A stretch of DNA of 32,619 bases from NCBI RefSeq assembly GCF_030504625.1, contig NZ_JAUKWH010000017.1, positions 1 through 32,619 of the forward strand. The letters run 5' to 3'. Under the pieces are notes generated by a model. The model was not told the origin of the DNA. It saw only the letters and a list, made by a program, of their open reading frames with translations, and made no database searches. Origin of the DNA: Neisseria sp. MVDL19-042950 (GTDB lineage: Bacteria; Pseudomonadota; Gammaproteobacteria; Burkholderiales; Neisseriaceae). Made by a program: the position numbers and the translations under genes. Positions 13,967-22,207 of the stretch are shown here, piece by piece. Position 1 is the first letter of the stretch, and every line of letters starts with the position of its first letter.

Positions 13967-15104
13967 GGGCGCATTCCTCGGCTACGTTGTTCATATAGGC
14001 GCGTACGGCGCGGATGTAGGGTTCGTCGGTCATCAGAAAGGCATCGTGGCCGTGGGCGGATTCGACTTCGATGTATTGAACGTCTTTGCCGGCTTTCACC
14101 AAATGTTTCACCAGCGCGCGCGAGCGGGCGGGGGCGAAACGCCAGTCGGTGCTGAAACTGGCGACAAAAAATTTAGCCTGCACGGTTTTTAAGGCGGCGG
14201 TCAAGTCGTTTCCGAAGTCGGCGGCGGGGGCGAAGTAGTCTAAAGCTTTGGTCATGCGCAGATAGGTGTTGGCATCGAAGCGTTCGGCAAATTTGTCGCC
14301 TTGGTAGCGCAGGTAGGATTCCACTTCGAATTCGACACCGTAGCCGTATTGGTAGCCGTCGCTGTGCATGTTGCGGCCGAACTTTCTGCCCAAGCCTTGT
14401 TCGGCGAGATAGGTGATGTGTCCCATCATGCGGGCGATGCGCAGGCCGCGGCGCGGTATGGTGTTGTGGCGGCGGTAGTGGCCGTCGTGGAAGTCGGGGT
14501 CGGTGATGATGGCTTGGCGGGCCACGTCGTTAAACGCGATGTTTTGGGCGGATAAGCGGGTGGAAGAGGCGATGACCAATGCGTTTTTCACCCGTTCGGG
14601 GAAGTCTATCGTCCATTGCAATGCCTGCATGCCGCCCAAGCTGCCGCCGACAACCGCCGCCCATCGGCGGATGCCGAAATAATCGGCTAACAGGGCTTGG
14701 CTTTTTATCCAGTCTTTCACGGTGATCACGGGAAAATCGGCACCGTATTCTTCGCCGCTTTCGGGGTTGATGCTCAACGGGCCGGTACTGCCGTGGCAGC
14801 CGCCGAGGTTGTTCAGGCCGACGACGAAAAAGCGTTCGGTATCGATCGGTTTGCCCGGGCCGACCATGCTGTCCCACCAGCCGGGGTGTTTGTCGTCGGG
14901 GTGGTGCCGTCCGGCAACGTGGTGGTGGCCGGAAAGGGCGTGGCAGATTAAAACGGCATTGGATTTCTGCCCGTTTAATGTGCCGTAGGTTTCCACCATC
15001 AAATCGAAGCGCGGCAGCGTTTGGCCGTTTTGCAATGCCAACGGGGTTTCAAACGGGATTTTCTGCGGGGTAACAATCCATGGATCGTCGGTGTGTGTGG
15101 TCAT
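13959..15104 (-). CDS. metX: Homoserine O-acyltransferase MetX
   Basis: 381 residues, alpha/beta-hydrolase fold. The nucleophile elbow is GGSLGGMQ with S155, the conserved [13 protein letters not shown] lies at about 97-109, and catalytic Asp and His are expected in FSTDWRFAP (about 320) and SAHGHDAF (H353). It acylates L-homoserine in the first committed step to methionine. Family members use acetyl- or succinyl-CoA and the sequence alone does not settle which; MetW-linked enzymes are often succinylating. A TATAAT -10 box on this strand (15136-15141) lies about 30 bases upstream. I see no SAM riboswitch. It forms an operon with metW. Confidence 0.95.
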   Translation of the reverse strand: MTTHTDDPWIVTPQKIPFETPLALQNGQTLPRFDLMVETYGTLNGQKSNAVLICHALSGHHHVAGRHHPDDKHPGWWDSMVGPGKPIDTERFFVVGLNNLGGCHGSTGPLSINPESGEEYGADFPVITVKDWIKSQALLADYFGIRRWAAVVGGSLGGMQALQWTIDFPERVKNALVIASSTRLSAQNIAFNDVARQAIITDPDFHDGHYRRHNTIPRRGLRIARMMGHITYLAEQGLGRKFGRNMHSDGYQYGYGVEFEVESYLRYQGDKFAERFDANTYLRMTKALDYFAPAADFGNDLTAALKTVQAKFFVASFSTDWRFAPARSRALVKHLVKAGKDVQYIEVESAHGHDAFLMTDEPYIRAVRAYMNNVAEECAHD

Positions 15105-15322
15105 GGCGGTTGGGCGGAAAAGACGGAAAGCGGTTATTATATAGTGAAGAAACCGAATAATTCCACCGCGCCGCCCGACGGCGACCGTTTCGGTTTCTAA
15201 TGTTTGCCGCTTTGCGCTCAGTATTACGATCGGGTTTTATTGCCGGAGCGGGCGGGGTGGGGTTTATGCAAAGAGCCGCAATCGGCAGCCGTTGTTTTCA
15301 GACGGCCTGTGGGAAAAGATAG

Positions 15323-15499
15323 ATGATAGGCCGTATTTTACGCATTGTTTTTTTTATCGCATTAATCGGATTGGTGGTGAACCGTTTGTTCAGCCGCAAA
15401 CAGAAACGTGCGCTGCGCGAAGTGGTGCAGATCAGCGCGTGGGTGTTTTTGGTGGCGGCGGTGTTGGCATTGGGCTGGTATTTGTTCGGTATTTATTGA
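15323..15499 (+). CDS. MIGRI-type small membrane protein
   Basis: 58 residues. It begins MIGRILRIVFFIALIGLVV, one transmembrane helix with the signature start that gives the neisserial family its name. A basic stretch (SRKQKRALRE) and a second helix (about 38-56, ending in WYLFGIY) follow. The C terminus is only 11 bases before a terminator shared with glyA. The function is unknown; the topology suggests a two-helix inner-membrane hairpin. An uptake sequence lies about 20 bases upstream. Confidence 0.8.
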   Translation: MIGRILRIVFFIALIGLVVNRLFSRKQKRALREVVQISAWVFLVAAVLALGWYLFGIY

Positions 15500-15509
15500 T
15501 GTTTTGTAT

Positions 15510-15549
15510 AAAGAGGCCGTCTGAAAACATGTTTTCAGACGGCCTCTTT
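15510..15549. terminator. 40-base perfect palindrome, bidirectional terminator
   Basis: Two AG-type uptake sequences placed head to head read AAAGAGGCCGTCTGAAAACA and its exact complement, with no unpaired loop at DNA level. A run of A before and T after makes it a terminator in both directions for the MIGRI gene and glyA. Confidence 0.9.
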
Positions 15550-15571
15550 CACATTATCCGATTAAATCGAA

Positions 15572-16822
15572 TCAAGCGCCGTAAACCGGATTTTTCTCGC
15601 ACAAAGCGGTAGCGGCTTTGGCTACACGCTCCAAAGTAGCTTGGTCTTCGGGGTTTTCCAGCACGTCGGCAACCAAATTGGCCAACTCGCGGGCATCGGC
15701 TTCGCTGAAACCGCGGGTGGTAATCGCGGCGGTGCCGACGCGGATGCCGGAGGTAACAAACGGTTTTTCCGGGTCGTTCGGAATGGCGTTTTTGTTGATG
15801 GTAATGTGCGCTCTGCCCAAGGCTTCTTCGGCGGCTTTACCGGTGATGTTTTTCGAGCGTAAATCTACTAGGAAAACATGGCTTTCGGTGCGGCCCGAAA
15901 TGATGCGCAAACCGCGTTTCACCAACTCTTCCGCCATGGCTGCGGCATTGATTTTCACTTGTTTGGCGTATTCTTTGAATTCAGGCTCCAACGCTTCTTT
16001 AAAGGCCACGGCTTTGGCGGCAATCACGTGCATCAGCGGGCCGCCTTGCAGGCTTGGGAAAATGGCGGAATTGAGGGCTTTTTCGTGCGTGTTGTCGCGG
16101 CACAGAATCACGCCGCCGCGCGGGCCGCGCAGGGTTTTGTGGGTGGTGGTGGTAACGAAGTCGGCAAACGGAACGGGGTTGGGATATTCGCCGCCGGCTA
16201 TCAAACCTGCGTAGTGCGCCATGTCTACAAACAGGTATGCGCCCACTTTGTCGGCGATTTCGCGGAACTTGGCCCAGTCGATTTGCAGGGCGTAGGCGGA
16301 AGCACCGGCCACAATCATTTTCGGTTTGTGTTCCAAAGCCAAGCGTTCCACTTCGGCGTAATCCAGCACTTCGTTTTCGTCCAAGCCGTAGGTAACGGCG
16401 TTATACAGTTTGCCGGAAATGTTGACCGATGCGCCGTGGGTGAGGTGGCCGCCGTGTGCCAAGCTCATGCCGAGGATGGTGTCGCCGGGTTTCAGCACCG
16501 AAGCGTACACGGCTTGGTTGGCTTGCGAGCCGGAATGCGGCTGCACGTTGGCGTATTCGGCACCGAAGAGTTTTTTCACGCGGTCGATGGCTAGTTGCTC
16601 GGCGATGTCCACGTATTCGCAGCCGCCGTAATAGCGTTTGGCGGGGTAGCCTTCGGCATATTTGTTGGTAAGCTGGCTGCCTTGCGCTTCCATCACGGCG
16701 CAGCTGACGTAGTTTTCCGAAGCAATCAGCTCGACATGATCTTGCTGGCGTTGCACTTCTTTGGCAATCGCGGCGGCGAGTTCGGGATCGTATTTCTCAA
16801 TGGTTACGCTTTTTGAAAACAT
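15572..16822 (-). CDS. glyA: Serine hydroxymethyltransferase
   Basis: 416 residues, the normal length. Fold-type I PLP enzyme: the PLP lysine is K229 in [14 protein letters not shown], with [10 protein letters not shown] (about 97-106) and the [10 protein letters not shown] aspartate at about 200. It converts serine and tetrahydrofolate to glycine and methylene-tetrahydrofolate in the cytoplasm, linking to the folate gene folB and methionine genes nearby. AAGGAACC lies before the start codon. A divergent pair of uptake sequences stands 34-74 bases upstream. Confidence 0.98.
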   Translation of the reverse strand: MFSKSVTIEKYDPELAAAIAKEVQRQQDHVELIASENYVSCAVMEAQGSQLTNKYAEGYPAKRYYGGCEYVDIAEQLAIDRVKKLFGAEYANVQPHSGSQANQAVYASVLKPGDTILGMSLAHGGHLTHGASVNISGKLYNAVTYGLDENEVLDYAEVERLALEHKPKMIVAGASAYALQIDWAKFREIADKVGAYLFVDMAHYAGLIAGGEYPNPVPFADFVTTTTHKTLRGPRGGVILCRDNTHEKALNSAIFPSLQGGPLMHVIAAKAVAFKEALEPEFKEYAKQVKINAAAMAEELVKRGLRIISGRTESHVFLVDLRSKNITGKAAEEALGRAHITINKNAIPNDPEKPFVTSGIRVGTAAITTRGFSEADARELANLVADVLENPEDQATLERVAKAATALCEKNPVYGA

Positions 16823-16855
16823 GTTGGTTCCTTTGGGATGGCGGGGTGGGGAACA

Positions 16856-16896
16856 TTTCAGACGGCCTCGATCCGGCTTGCAGAGGCCGTCTGAAA
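16856..16896. repeat. Inverted uptake-sequence pair upstream of glyA
   Basis: TTTCAGACGGCCTC (16856-16869) and GAGGCCGTCTGAAA (16883-16896) form a 14-bp stem with a 13-base loop. It could terminate transcription from the hypothetical gene upstream on the minus strand. A further single copy lies near 16993. Confidence 0.75.
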
Positions 16897-17019
16897 ACTG
16901 ATTAAACGGAAAGACTGCATTGTAGCCGAGTTTTGTGTTTTATGCTTATGAAAAACGGCGATATTGTCAACAAAATCCATTCATGCGGGCGGAGGCCGTC
17001 TGAAAACGGAAAAATCGAA

Positions 17020-17376
17020 TTATTTAAATAAATCATCTTGTTTGAGATAGTATTCGATTGATTCTATCAATTTTTCCAGCTCGTATTCCGCCTGCGCCGC
17101 ACTCAGATTTTTGGCAATTTCGGCTAAGGCGGCGGCTTCCAGTTTTTTGCGTTCGATGGCATCGGCTTCTTTGGAAAAAGTCAGCACGTTGTCGGGCAGC
17201 TTCAAGGGCGGCATGTCGCCTTCGAGCGCATAGAGGTTTTCGCCCGCCAAGCCGAATGTGGTGCTTGCGGCATGGTCGGGGTGGTATTCGGCATCGTTGA
17301 CTTGCAGCCAGTAAGGGCGGTTTTCGAGTTTGACAAACTGCCCGTTCAGGCCGTAGACGTGTTTGAATTTACGCAA
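17020..17376 (-). CDS. Conserved-looking hypothetical protein with TTG start
   Basis: 118 residues, no signal peptide, no family recognised. The N-terminal half is mixed (HVYGLNGQFVKLENRPYWLQVND), the C-terminal half is strongly helical and charged (about 70-118). The only possible start in frame is TTG, since a TGA lies six bases upstream, inside an uptake sequence (GGCCGTCTGAACC). There is no ATG or GTG in the first 50 codons. Either the gene truly starts at TTG with AAAAGG as ribosome site, or an uptake-sequence insertion cut off the original 5' end. Confidence 0.55.
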   Translation of the reverse strand: MRKFKHVYGLNGQFVKLENRPYWLQVNDAEYHPDHAASTTFGLAGENLYALEGDMPPLKLPDNVLTFSKEADAIERKKLEAAALAEIAKNLSAAQAEYELEKLIESIEYYLKQDDLFK

Positions 17377-17392
17377 GGTTCAGACGGCCTTT

Positions 17393-18142
17393 TCAGTTGT
17401 CGGACGTAGTTTTGGTAAGCCAGCCCTGCTGTTGCAGCAGCGGAATGTTTTTCGGTGCGTAGGTGCTGCTGTAATAACGGGCGAATTTTTCGCGGAAAGG
17501 AAATTTTTCGCGCGCTTCGCCGAATGCGGTCATGGTGCGTTCGTATTGTTCGAGGCCGTCTGAAAGCGTTTGGTCGCACGGGTATTCGTTTTCGGCGTAA
17601 ACGGCGCTTTCGGGCAGGCGCGGTTTGATGCGCATGTCGGTGTCGGGAATGCCGATGCAGAGGCCGACAATCGGAAAGGTGTTTTTAGGCAGCTTGAGCA
17701 GTTCGATCAATTCGGCGGCGATATTGCGGATGCCGCCGGTGTAGCAGGTGGCGTAGCCGAGGCTTTCGGCGGCAACCACGGCGTTTTGGGCGGCCAGTGC
17801 GGTATCGGTTACGGCGGTAATCAGGCTGTCGGGTTCGCCGGCCGCGCTGAAGGTGCCGCCGCAGGCGCGGCCGGATAAATCGGCGCGGTGCAGGTCTGCC
17901 ACGAAAACCAGATAGGTGCTGCACGTGCCGATTTGCGGGTTGGCCGGTTGCAGGGCGGTGATTTTTGCACGCAGTTCGGGCGAGGTGATGTTGATGATGG
18001 TGTAGTGCTGGCCGTTCATCCAGGAAGGGGCTTGGCGGGCGCAGTCGATGATGGTTTGCAAGTGTTCTTCCGGCAGGGCGGAGCCGCTTTTGAAATGCCG
18101 GTAGGTGCGGTGGTTTTTGATGGTTTCGACGGCGTTTTTCAT
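17393..18142 (-). CDS. Nitroreductase family FMN-dependent oxidoreductase
   Basis: 249 residues from ATG 18142, which has AAAGGAAA in front; a longer upstream frame lacks a ribosome site. The start VETIKNHRTYRHFKSGSALPEEHLQTII, then ARQAPSWMNGQHYTIINI for FMN binding, and LGYATCYTGGIRN with LPKNTFPIVGLCIGIP for the second half, match NfsA/Frp-type flavin reductases that use NADPH. Such enzymes reduce nitro compounds, quinones or flavin. The substrate cannot be told from sequence. The downstream small gene is in the same direction after 16 bases. Confidence 0.85.
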   Translation of the reverse strand: MKNAVETIKNHRTYRHFKSGSALPEEHLQTIIDCARQAPSWMNGQHYTIINITSPELRAKITALQPANPQIGTCSTYLVFVADLHRADLSGRACGGTFSAAGEPDSLITAVTDTALAAQNAVVAAESLGYATCYTGGIRNIAAELIELLKLPKNTFPIVGLCIGIPDTDMRIKPRLPESAVYAENEYPCDQTLSDGLEQYERTMTAFGEAREKFPFREKFARYYSSTYAPKNIPLLQQQGWLTKTTSDN

Positions 18143-18338
18143 GACAGTTTCCTTTGCAGATAATGCTTGCGATTGTATGCGCGGTAGGGGGAAACGTCCA
18201 GTTGGGCGGCGTGGGGAAGAGGCCGTCTGAAATAAAATAAAGCTGGCAGGCAATCCTTGCTTTGTTATAAAATGTAATCGAAATCAGAAAGGCATAACTG
18301 CTTTATTTTTAATTTGTTATTTCAAAGAGGAAAACAAA

Positions 18339-18563
18339 ATGTTTCCAGAATACCGTGATTTGATTGCTAAACTGAGACAAGAAGACGCACACTTCGCCCG
18401 TTTGTTTGACGAGCATAACGATTTGGACGACAAAATTACCGGTTTGACCAATAATCCCGTAACCGGCGGTTTGGATGAAATCGAGGTTCTGAAAAAACAA
18501 AAACTGCATCTGAAAGACCAGTTATACGCTATTTTGCGTAAAGCCGAGGCTGAAAACGCGTAA
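18339..18563 (+). CDS. YdcH-like DUF465 protein
   Basis: 74 residues, fully helical: MFPEYRDLIAKLRQEDAHFARLFDEHN..., then LKKQKLHLKDQLYAILRKAE. This is the YdcH/DUF465 pattern (F...L...H..LD..I...E, LKK.KL.LKD.L). AGAGGAAAA is placed before the ATG, and TTGTTATAAAATG about 75 bases upstream contains a likely -10 box. The role is unknown; the family forms small coiled-coil cytoplasmic proteins. Confidence 0.9.
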   Translation: MFPEYRDLIAKLRQEDAHFARLFDEHNDLDDKITGLTNNPVTGGLDEIEVLKKQKLHLKDQLYAILRKAEAENA

Positions 18564-18578
18564 GTGCCGAATAATGTG

Positions 18579-18614
18579 AAAAGGCCGTCTGAAAATGTTC
18601 AGACGGCCTTTTTT
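18579..18614. terminator. Uptake-sequence terminator after the DUF465 gene
   Basis: AAAAGGCCGTCTGAA and TTCAGACGGCCTTTT form a 15-bp stem with a four-base loop and T-run. It serves both the DUF465 gene and the convergent cupin gene. Confidence 0.85.
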
Positions 18615-18629
18615 ACGGATTACAGGCGC

Positions 18630-18968
18630 TTACATGCAGCAGCTGCCGAAACGCAGTTTTTTGCTGAATACCAGCTCGTGGGTGAGCTGTTTGAACACCA
18701 GAATATTGGTGTTGTTTTCCAGCGCGCGGATGCTGTGGGCTTCGTGCGGTTCCAAGCGCACCACTTGCAGCCCTTTGGTATCGAGCGTTTCTTTTTCGGT
18801 GATGATTTGCGCGCTGCCGTTGAGCACGATCAGCAGGATGATCGCATCGGTTTCGTAGGTAGGGATTTCGTTGTCTTTCTGAAGGGAAAGCTGCACGATT
18901 TGTTGGTCGTTGTCTTCGGCAATCACGCCGCCGATTAAGGCGTGGGGATCGAGAGTGTATTGCTTCAT
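18630..18968 (-). CDS. Small cupin-fold protein
   Basis: 112 residues. The pattern IPTYETDAIILLIVLNGSAQIITEKETLDTKGLQVVRLEPHEAHSIRALENNTNILVFK is a single cupin barrel: a turn with G51-S52, the PHEAHSI motif and the final strand. The usual first metal motif (G-HxH) is degenerate, so metal binding and catalysis are doubtful. The C terminus ends in CCM. There is no operon partner; it could be a sensor or a sugar/ligand-binding protein. Confidence 0.75.
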   Translation of the reverse strand: MKQYTLDPHALIGGVIAEDNDQQIVQLSLQKDNEIPTYETDAIILLIVLNGSAQIITEKETLDTKGLQVVRLEPHEAHSIRALENNTNILVFKQLTHELVFSKKLRFGSCCM

Positions 18969-19104
18969 GGTCTTGCCTTTGATGGAAATAAAATTACAGC
19001 CGAATTATAGAGGGGAGGAAAAAGCACGGGCAATTTTTTCAGACGGCCTTTTGATGTAAGGCAAGTTAAGAGGGTGGCAGCGGGCGGTAGCGAAGAGAGA
19101 AGGG

Positions 19105-19132
19105 GCCGTCTGAAAACAAACTTTCAGACGGC
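19105..19132 (-). terminator. Uptake-sequence hairpin after rep
   Basis: GCCGTCTGAAA and TTTCAGACGGC are 11-bp inverted arms with a six-base loop, ten bases past the rep stop codon. Confidence 0.75.
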
Positions 19133-19142
19133 TTGCAAGCAG

Positions 19143-21155
19143 TTATCGCGTATTGCCGCTTTTGGCTTTCGAGGCCAGCATCGCCTGCAAACCGGCCAAA
19201 TTGCTTTTGCCTTCTTCTTTGCTCACAATCGGTTCGCCGCCTTTTCTGCCGAGGATTTTCAAATCTTCCTGCGGCATTTCGTCGATAAAGCGGCTGGGGT
19301 CGGGAAACTGCCATGTGCCCTGCCGTTTGCGCTTCACGCAGTGGGTGAGTGTGAGCTGGCGTTTGGCGCGGGTAATGCCTACATACATCAAACGCCGCTC
19401 TTCTTCGACGTTGCTCTCTTCGATACTGTCGGCGTGAGGCAGCATGCCTTCTTCGCAGCCTACGAGAAACACATACGGATATTCCAAACCTTTGGAGGCG
19501 TGCAGGGTGGAAAGTTTGACCGCATCTGTTTCTTCTTCGTTTTTGCCTTCGAGCAAGGTCATCAGGGCGATGGTTTGGGCAATTTCGATGATGTTTTTGC
19601 CGTCTTGCCCGCCTTTGCGCGCCAGCCAGTCGGTGAGGTCGGTAACGTTGCGCCATTTGATTTCGCCGGCTTTGCCTTCTTCGCTGCCGAGCAGATGGGC
19701 TTCGTAGGCAATGTCGGCCAGCAGGTTGTTGACGAGTTCGCCCGCGTCGTCGTGTTCGGCACGGGCGCGGTAATCTTCCATCAAGGCCATGAATTGTTGC
19801 AGGTGCTCGCGGTTTTGGGCGTTTAAGACGGCCTGTGCTTCGGGGTTTAACGCCGCTTCATACAGGCTGCATTCGTGGCTGTGGGCATAGGCGTTGAGCT
19901 TGCCGAGAGTGGCTTCGCCGATGCCGCGTTTGGGCGTGGTAACGGCGCGTAAAAAGGCGGGATCGTCGTTGGGGTTGGCGAGCAGGCGGATGTAGGACAA
20001 TACGTCTTTGATTTCGGCTTTATCAAAAAAACTCTGGCCGCCTGAAAGCTGGTAAGGCACGCGCGCACTGCGCAAGGCTTCTTCAAACACCCGCGCCTGA
20101 TGGTTGCCGCGGTAGAGGACGGCGAAATCGGCATATTGGGTTTTGTCGCCGCCCACCAGTTTCTGTTTCACAATCTGGCTCACCACCCATTCGGCTTCGT
20201 GCTGCTCGTGCTGGCAGGCGACGATTTTGATGTGTTCACCCATGCCGAACTGCGACCACAAGGTTTTTTTGAACAGCTTGGGGTTGTTTTCAATTACCTT
20301 GTTGGCCACTTTCAATATCCGCGCGGTGGAGCGGTAGTTTTGCTCCAGCTTGATTACCTTCATCTGCGGATAATCTTCCTGCATTTGGCGCAGATTTTCC
20401 ATGTTCGCGCCGCGCCATGCGTAGATGGATTGGTCGTCGTCGCCCACGGCGGTAAACATGCCTTCCGCGCCGGTGAGCAGCTTCATCAAAGTGTATTGGC
20501 AGGCGTTGGTGTCTTGGCATTCGTCCACCAGCAAATAGCGCAGGCGGAGTTGCCATTTGTGGCGCACTTCGCTGTTTTGCTGCAATAGCACGGCGGGCAG
20601 GCGGATTAAGTCGTCGAAATCGACGGCCTGATAGCTTTCCAGCGTGGCCTGATAGCCGGCATACACTTTCGCCATTTGGCTTTCCCATTCGTTAGAGGCC
20701 GTCTGAAGAATCTCTTCGGGCGTTTTCAAATCGTTTTTCCACAGGGAAATTTGGTGCTGGGCTTTGAACACCGCTTCTTTGCCGGTGCTGCCGAGCAGCT
20801 CGTTGATGATTTTGGCGCTGTCGGTGCCGTCGAGAATGGAAAAGTTTTTCTTGTAGCCAATGTTGGCGGCTTCTTCGCGCAAAATGCGCATGCCGAGCGA
20901 GTGGAAAGTACAGATGGTCAGGCCGCGCGTTTGGCTTTTCGGCAGCATTTTGCCCACGCGCTCCTGCATTTCTTTGGCGGCTTTGTTGGTGAACGTGATG
21001 GCGGCGATGTGGTGGGCTGGATAGCCGACTTTGGTAATCAGGTGTTTGATTTTCTGGGTAATCACACCGGTTTTGCCGCTGCCCGCGCCCGCCAAAACGA
21101 GCAGGGGGCCACCGAGGTATTGCACGGCTTGTTGTTGCTGGGGATTGAGTTTCAT
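19143..21155 (-). CDS. rep: ATP-dependent DNA helicase Rep
   Basis: 670 residues, UvrD/Rep superfamily 1A. Motif I LAGAGSGKTGVI with K28, motif Ia ITFTNKAAKEMQERV, motif II LVDECQDTN, motif III VGDDDQSIYAWRGA, motif IV LEQNYRST, motif V LSTLHASKGLEYPYVFLVG, motif VI EEERRLMYVGITRAKRQL are all intact. Rep unwinds DNA 3' to 5' and helps replication forks past bound proteins. The length agrees with E. coli Rep (673). An extended -10 promoter lies at 21188-21193, about 33 bases upstream. Confidence 0.97.
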   Translation of the reverse strand: MKLNPQQQQAVQYLGGPLLVLAGAGSGKTGVITQKIKHLITKVGYPAHHIAAITFTNKAAKEMQERVGKMLPKSQTRGLTICTFHSLGMRILREEAANIGYKKNFSILDGTDSAKIINELLGSTGKEAVFKAQHQISLWKNDLKTPEEILQTASNEWESQMAKVYAGYQATLESYQAVDFDDLIRLPAVLLQQNSEVRHKWQLRLRYLLVDECQDTNACQYTLMKLLTGAEGMFTAVGDDDQSIYAWRGANMENLRQMQEDYPQMKVIKLEQNYRSTARILKVANKVIENNPKLFKKTLWSQFGMGEHIKIVACQHEQHEAEWVVSQIVKQKLVGGDKTQYADFAVLYRGNHQARVFEEALRSARVPYQLSGGQSFFDKAEIKDVLSYIRLLANPNDDPAFLRAVTTPKRGIGEATLGKLNAYAHSHECSLYEAALNPEAQAVLNAQNREHLQQFMALMEDYRARAEHDDAGELVNNLLADIAYEAHLLGSEEGKAGEIKWRNVTDLTDWLARKGGQDGKNIIEIAQTIALMTLLEGKNEEETDAVKLSTLHASKGLEYPYVFLVGCEEGMLPHADSIEESNVEEERRLMYVGITRAKRQLTLTHCVKRKRQGTWQFPDPSRFIDEMPQEDLKILGRKGGEPIVSKEEGKSNLAGLQAMLASKAKSGNTR

Positions 21156-21159
21156 AGAA

Positions 21160-21219
21160 GAGGCCGTCTGAAAGAAATGCGGGGCAGATTATAGCATTTT
21201 GCCGTTTTCAGACGGCCTC
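21160..21219. promoter_or_regulatory. rep promoter region framed by inverted uptake sequences
   Basis: On the minus strand TGCTATAAT (TATAAT at plus 21188-21193) is an extended -10 element about 33 bases before the rep ATG. Inverted AG-type uptake sequences at 21160-21173 and 21206-21219 flank it, so the transcript start and -10 lie in the loop of a potential 14-bp stem. Confidence 0.5.
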
Positions 21220-21415
21220 ATATTGGGAAGCCGAAAGTCGGGTAAGCAGAATAATAAAGATTGCCTGCGTATCGGGAAGCAGGCGCAACCAATCGGGTGG
21301 GAAACCATGCCCGTATCGGTTTTAAAACGGATTGGCCGTTGTTTGGCGAAAGGGTGCGGATTTTGGAAACGGAAAGTTTGAATAGTACACGGCGTTTCCC
21401 GAAGGCCGTCTGAAA

Positions 21416-21937
21416 TCAACCGAAAATTTTAGGCAGGCGGGCGGCGAGGGCAAGGCTGTCGGCCACGATGTTGCCGGCGGATGCCAAATGATGCTCGGTT
21501 TCGACAATCAAAAGGTTGGCGGGGCGGCCGGCATGCAGGCTCATGCGCATTTGGGCAGGTACAAACGGCAGCTTGAGGGCGGCGGCGAAGGCTTGGGCGC
21601 GCTGGTTGGCCAAATTCAGTATCGGCAGCATGGTAATGTCGAGATGGAAGCGGCGCACGCCTAAAACGATAATGCGGGCGGCAAACCAGTCGGCTTCTTC
21701 GGTAAACACGTTCGGGCTGGTTGTATCGAAGCTGTGGCGCATGGCGGCAATCAGCGTGGCAACGGCACGGATTTGCGGCAGCATGGCTTCGCTCACCAGC
21801 GCGGTATCGCCTGTTTCGGGCAGTTGTGCCGCAAACAGGTCGGGGCGGTGGGTGTTGCTGTCTACAATGATATTGCAGCGATGCAGCGGTGCCGGTGCGG
21901 TTTGGTTTTGTGTGTTTAACATAACGGCGGCTTTCAT
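21416..21937 (-). CDS. Protein of unknown function under an aromatic-amino-acid attenuator
   Basis: 173 residues from ATG 21937, which has AAAGGAG at ideal spacing; an in-frame extension of ten codons has none. There is no signal peptide or transmembrane helix. The protein starts MKAAVMLNT, then CNIIVDSNTHRPDLFAAQLPETGD, a helix with Met and Arg residues (about 50-68), ADWFAARIIVLGVRRFHLDITMLP, and AHAEHH-like and Ala/Leu-rich segments at the C terminus. I recognise no family. Upstream are a strong promoter, a leader peptide rich in Phe/Tyr/Trp and an intrinsic terminator, so expression should rise when charged aromatic tRNAs are scarce. It may have a role in aromatic amino acid supply, sensing or uptake, but this is inference from regulation only. 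A single uptake sequence follows the stop. Confidence 0.75.
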   Translation of the reverse strand: MKAAVMLNTQNQTAPAPLHRCNIIVDSNTHRPDLFAAQLPETGDTALVSEAMLPQIRAVATLIAAMRHSFDTTSPNVFTEEADWFAARIIVLGVRRFHLDITMLPILNLANQRAQAFAAALKLPFVPAQMRMSLHAGRPANLLIVETEHHLASAGNIVADSLALAARLPKIFG

Positions 21938-21969
21938 TTTTATCTGCTCCTTTGGAACCGGCGGCAAAT

Positions 21970-21999
21970 AAAAAGGCCGCCTGTGTGAATTCGGGCGGC
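21970..21999 (-). terminator. Attenuator terminator upstream of the unknown gene
   Basis: On the minus strand GCCGCC and GGCGGC form a 6-bp GC stem with a 12-base loop, followed by CTTTTT. It lies between the leader peptide stop and the ribosome site of the 173-residue gene, so it would stop transcription before the gene. Unlike the other terminators here it is not made of uptake sequences. Confidence 0.75.
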
Positions 22000-22033
22000 T
22001 CTGTTTCGCGTTTGCTTAAGGTTTATCTGCATT

Positions 22034-22114
22034 TCAGACAAGCGCAAAAAAGTACCGCACTGTTGTGTGGTACCAATAAAAATAAGCAAAGGGGCGAATG
22101 TTTAATGTGTTCAT
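22034..22114 (-). CDS. Leader peptide rich in aromatic residues
   Basis: 26 codons from ATG to TGA. The peptide begins MNTLNIRP and then has FAYFYWYH (six aromatic residues of eight) and later RYFFALV. In all there are four Phe, four Tyr and one Trp in 26 residues. This is the hallmark of a ribosome-mediated attenuator, as in pheA, pheST and trp leaders. The ATG is about ten bases after the -10 hexamer and has no Shine-Dalgarno, so the transcript may be leaderless or almost so. Confidence 0.8.
   Translation of the reverse strand: MNTLNIRPFAYFYWYHTTVRYFFALV
22052..22073 (-). promoter_or_regulatory. Pause hairpin (1:2) of the attenuator
   Basis: On the minus strand GTACCACAC and GTGCGGTAC form a nine-position stem with one mismatch and the loop AACA, placed right behind the aromatic codon run. 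The second arm contains GCGGTACT, which can instead pair with AGAGCCGC at the 5' arm of the terminator (one mismatch, one G-U), a possible antiterminator. Confidence 0.6.
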
Positions 22115-22123
22115 GTGTAGCAG

Positions 22124-22151
22124 GTTAAAACATAGTATTGGGAATTGTCAA
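22124..22151 (-). promoter_or_regulatory. Promoter of the attenuated gene
   Basis: On the minus strand a consensus TTGACA (plus 22146-22151) is followed after 16 bases by TTTAAC (or after 17 by TTAACC), much like the E. coli trp promoter with its TTAACT -10. The expected transcript start is within a few bases of the leader ATG. Confidence 0.65.
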
Positions 22152-22207
22152 CAAGCGTATGGGGAGGGAATGCTTTGATTTATTGTAGTTTGTTGTAATA
22201 AAAAGAT

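Noticed and set aside
14972-15320. SAM-responsive riboswitch upstream of metX
   Set aside because: Only about 30 bases separate the likely -10 box from the metX start and no multi-helix leader is visible.
21199-21381. A 60-codon frame upstream of rep on the plus strand
   Set aside because: It starts inside an uptake sequence, has no ribosome site and no protein-like composition.
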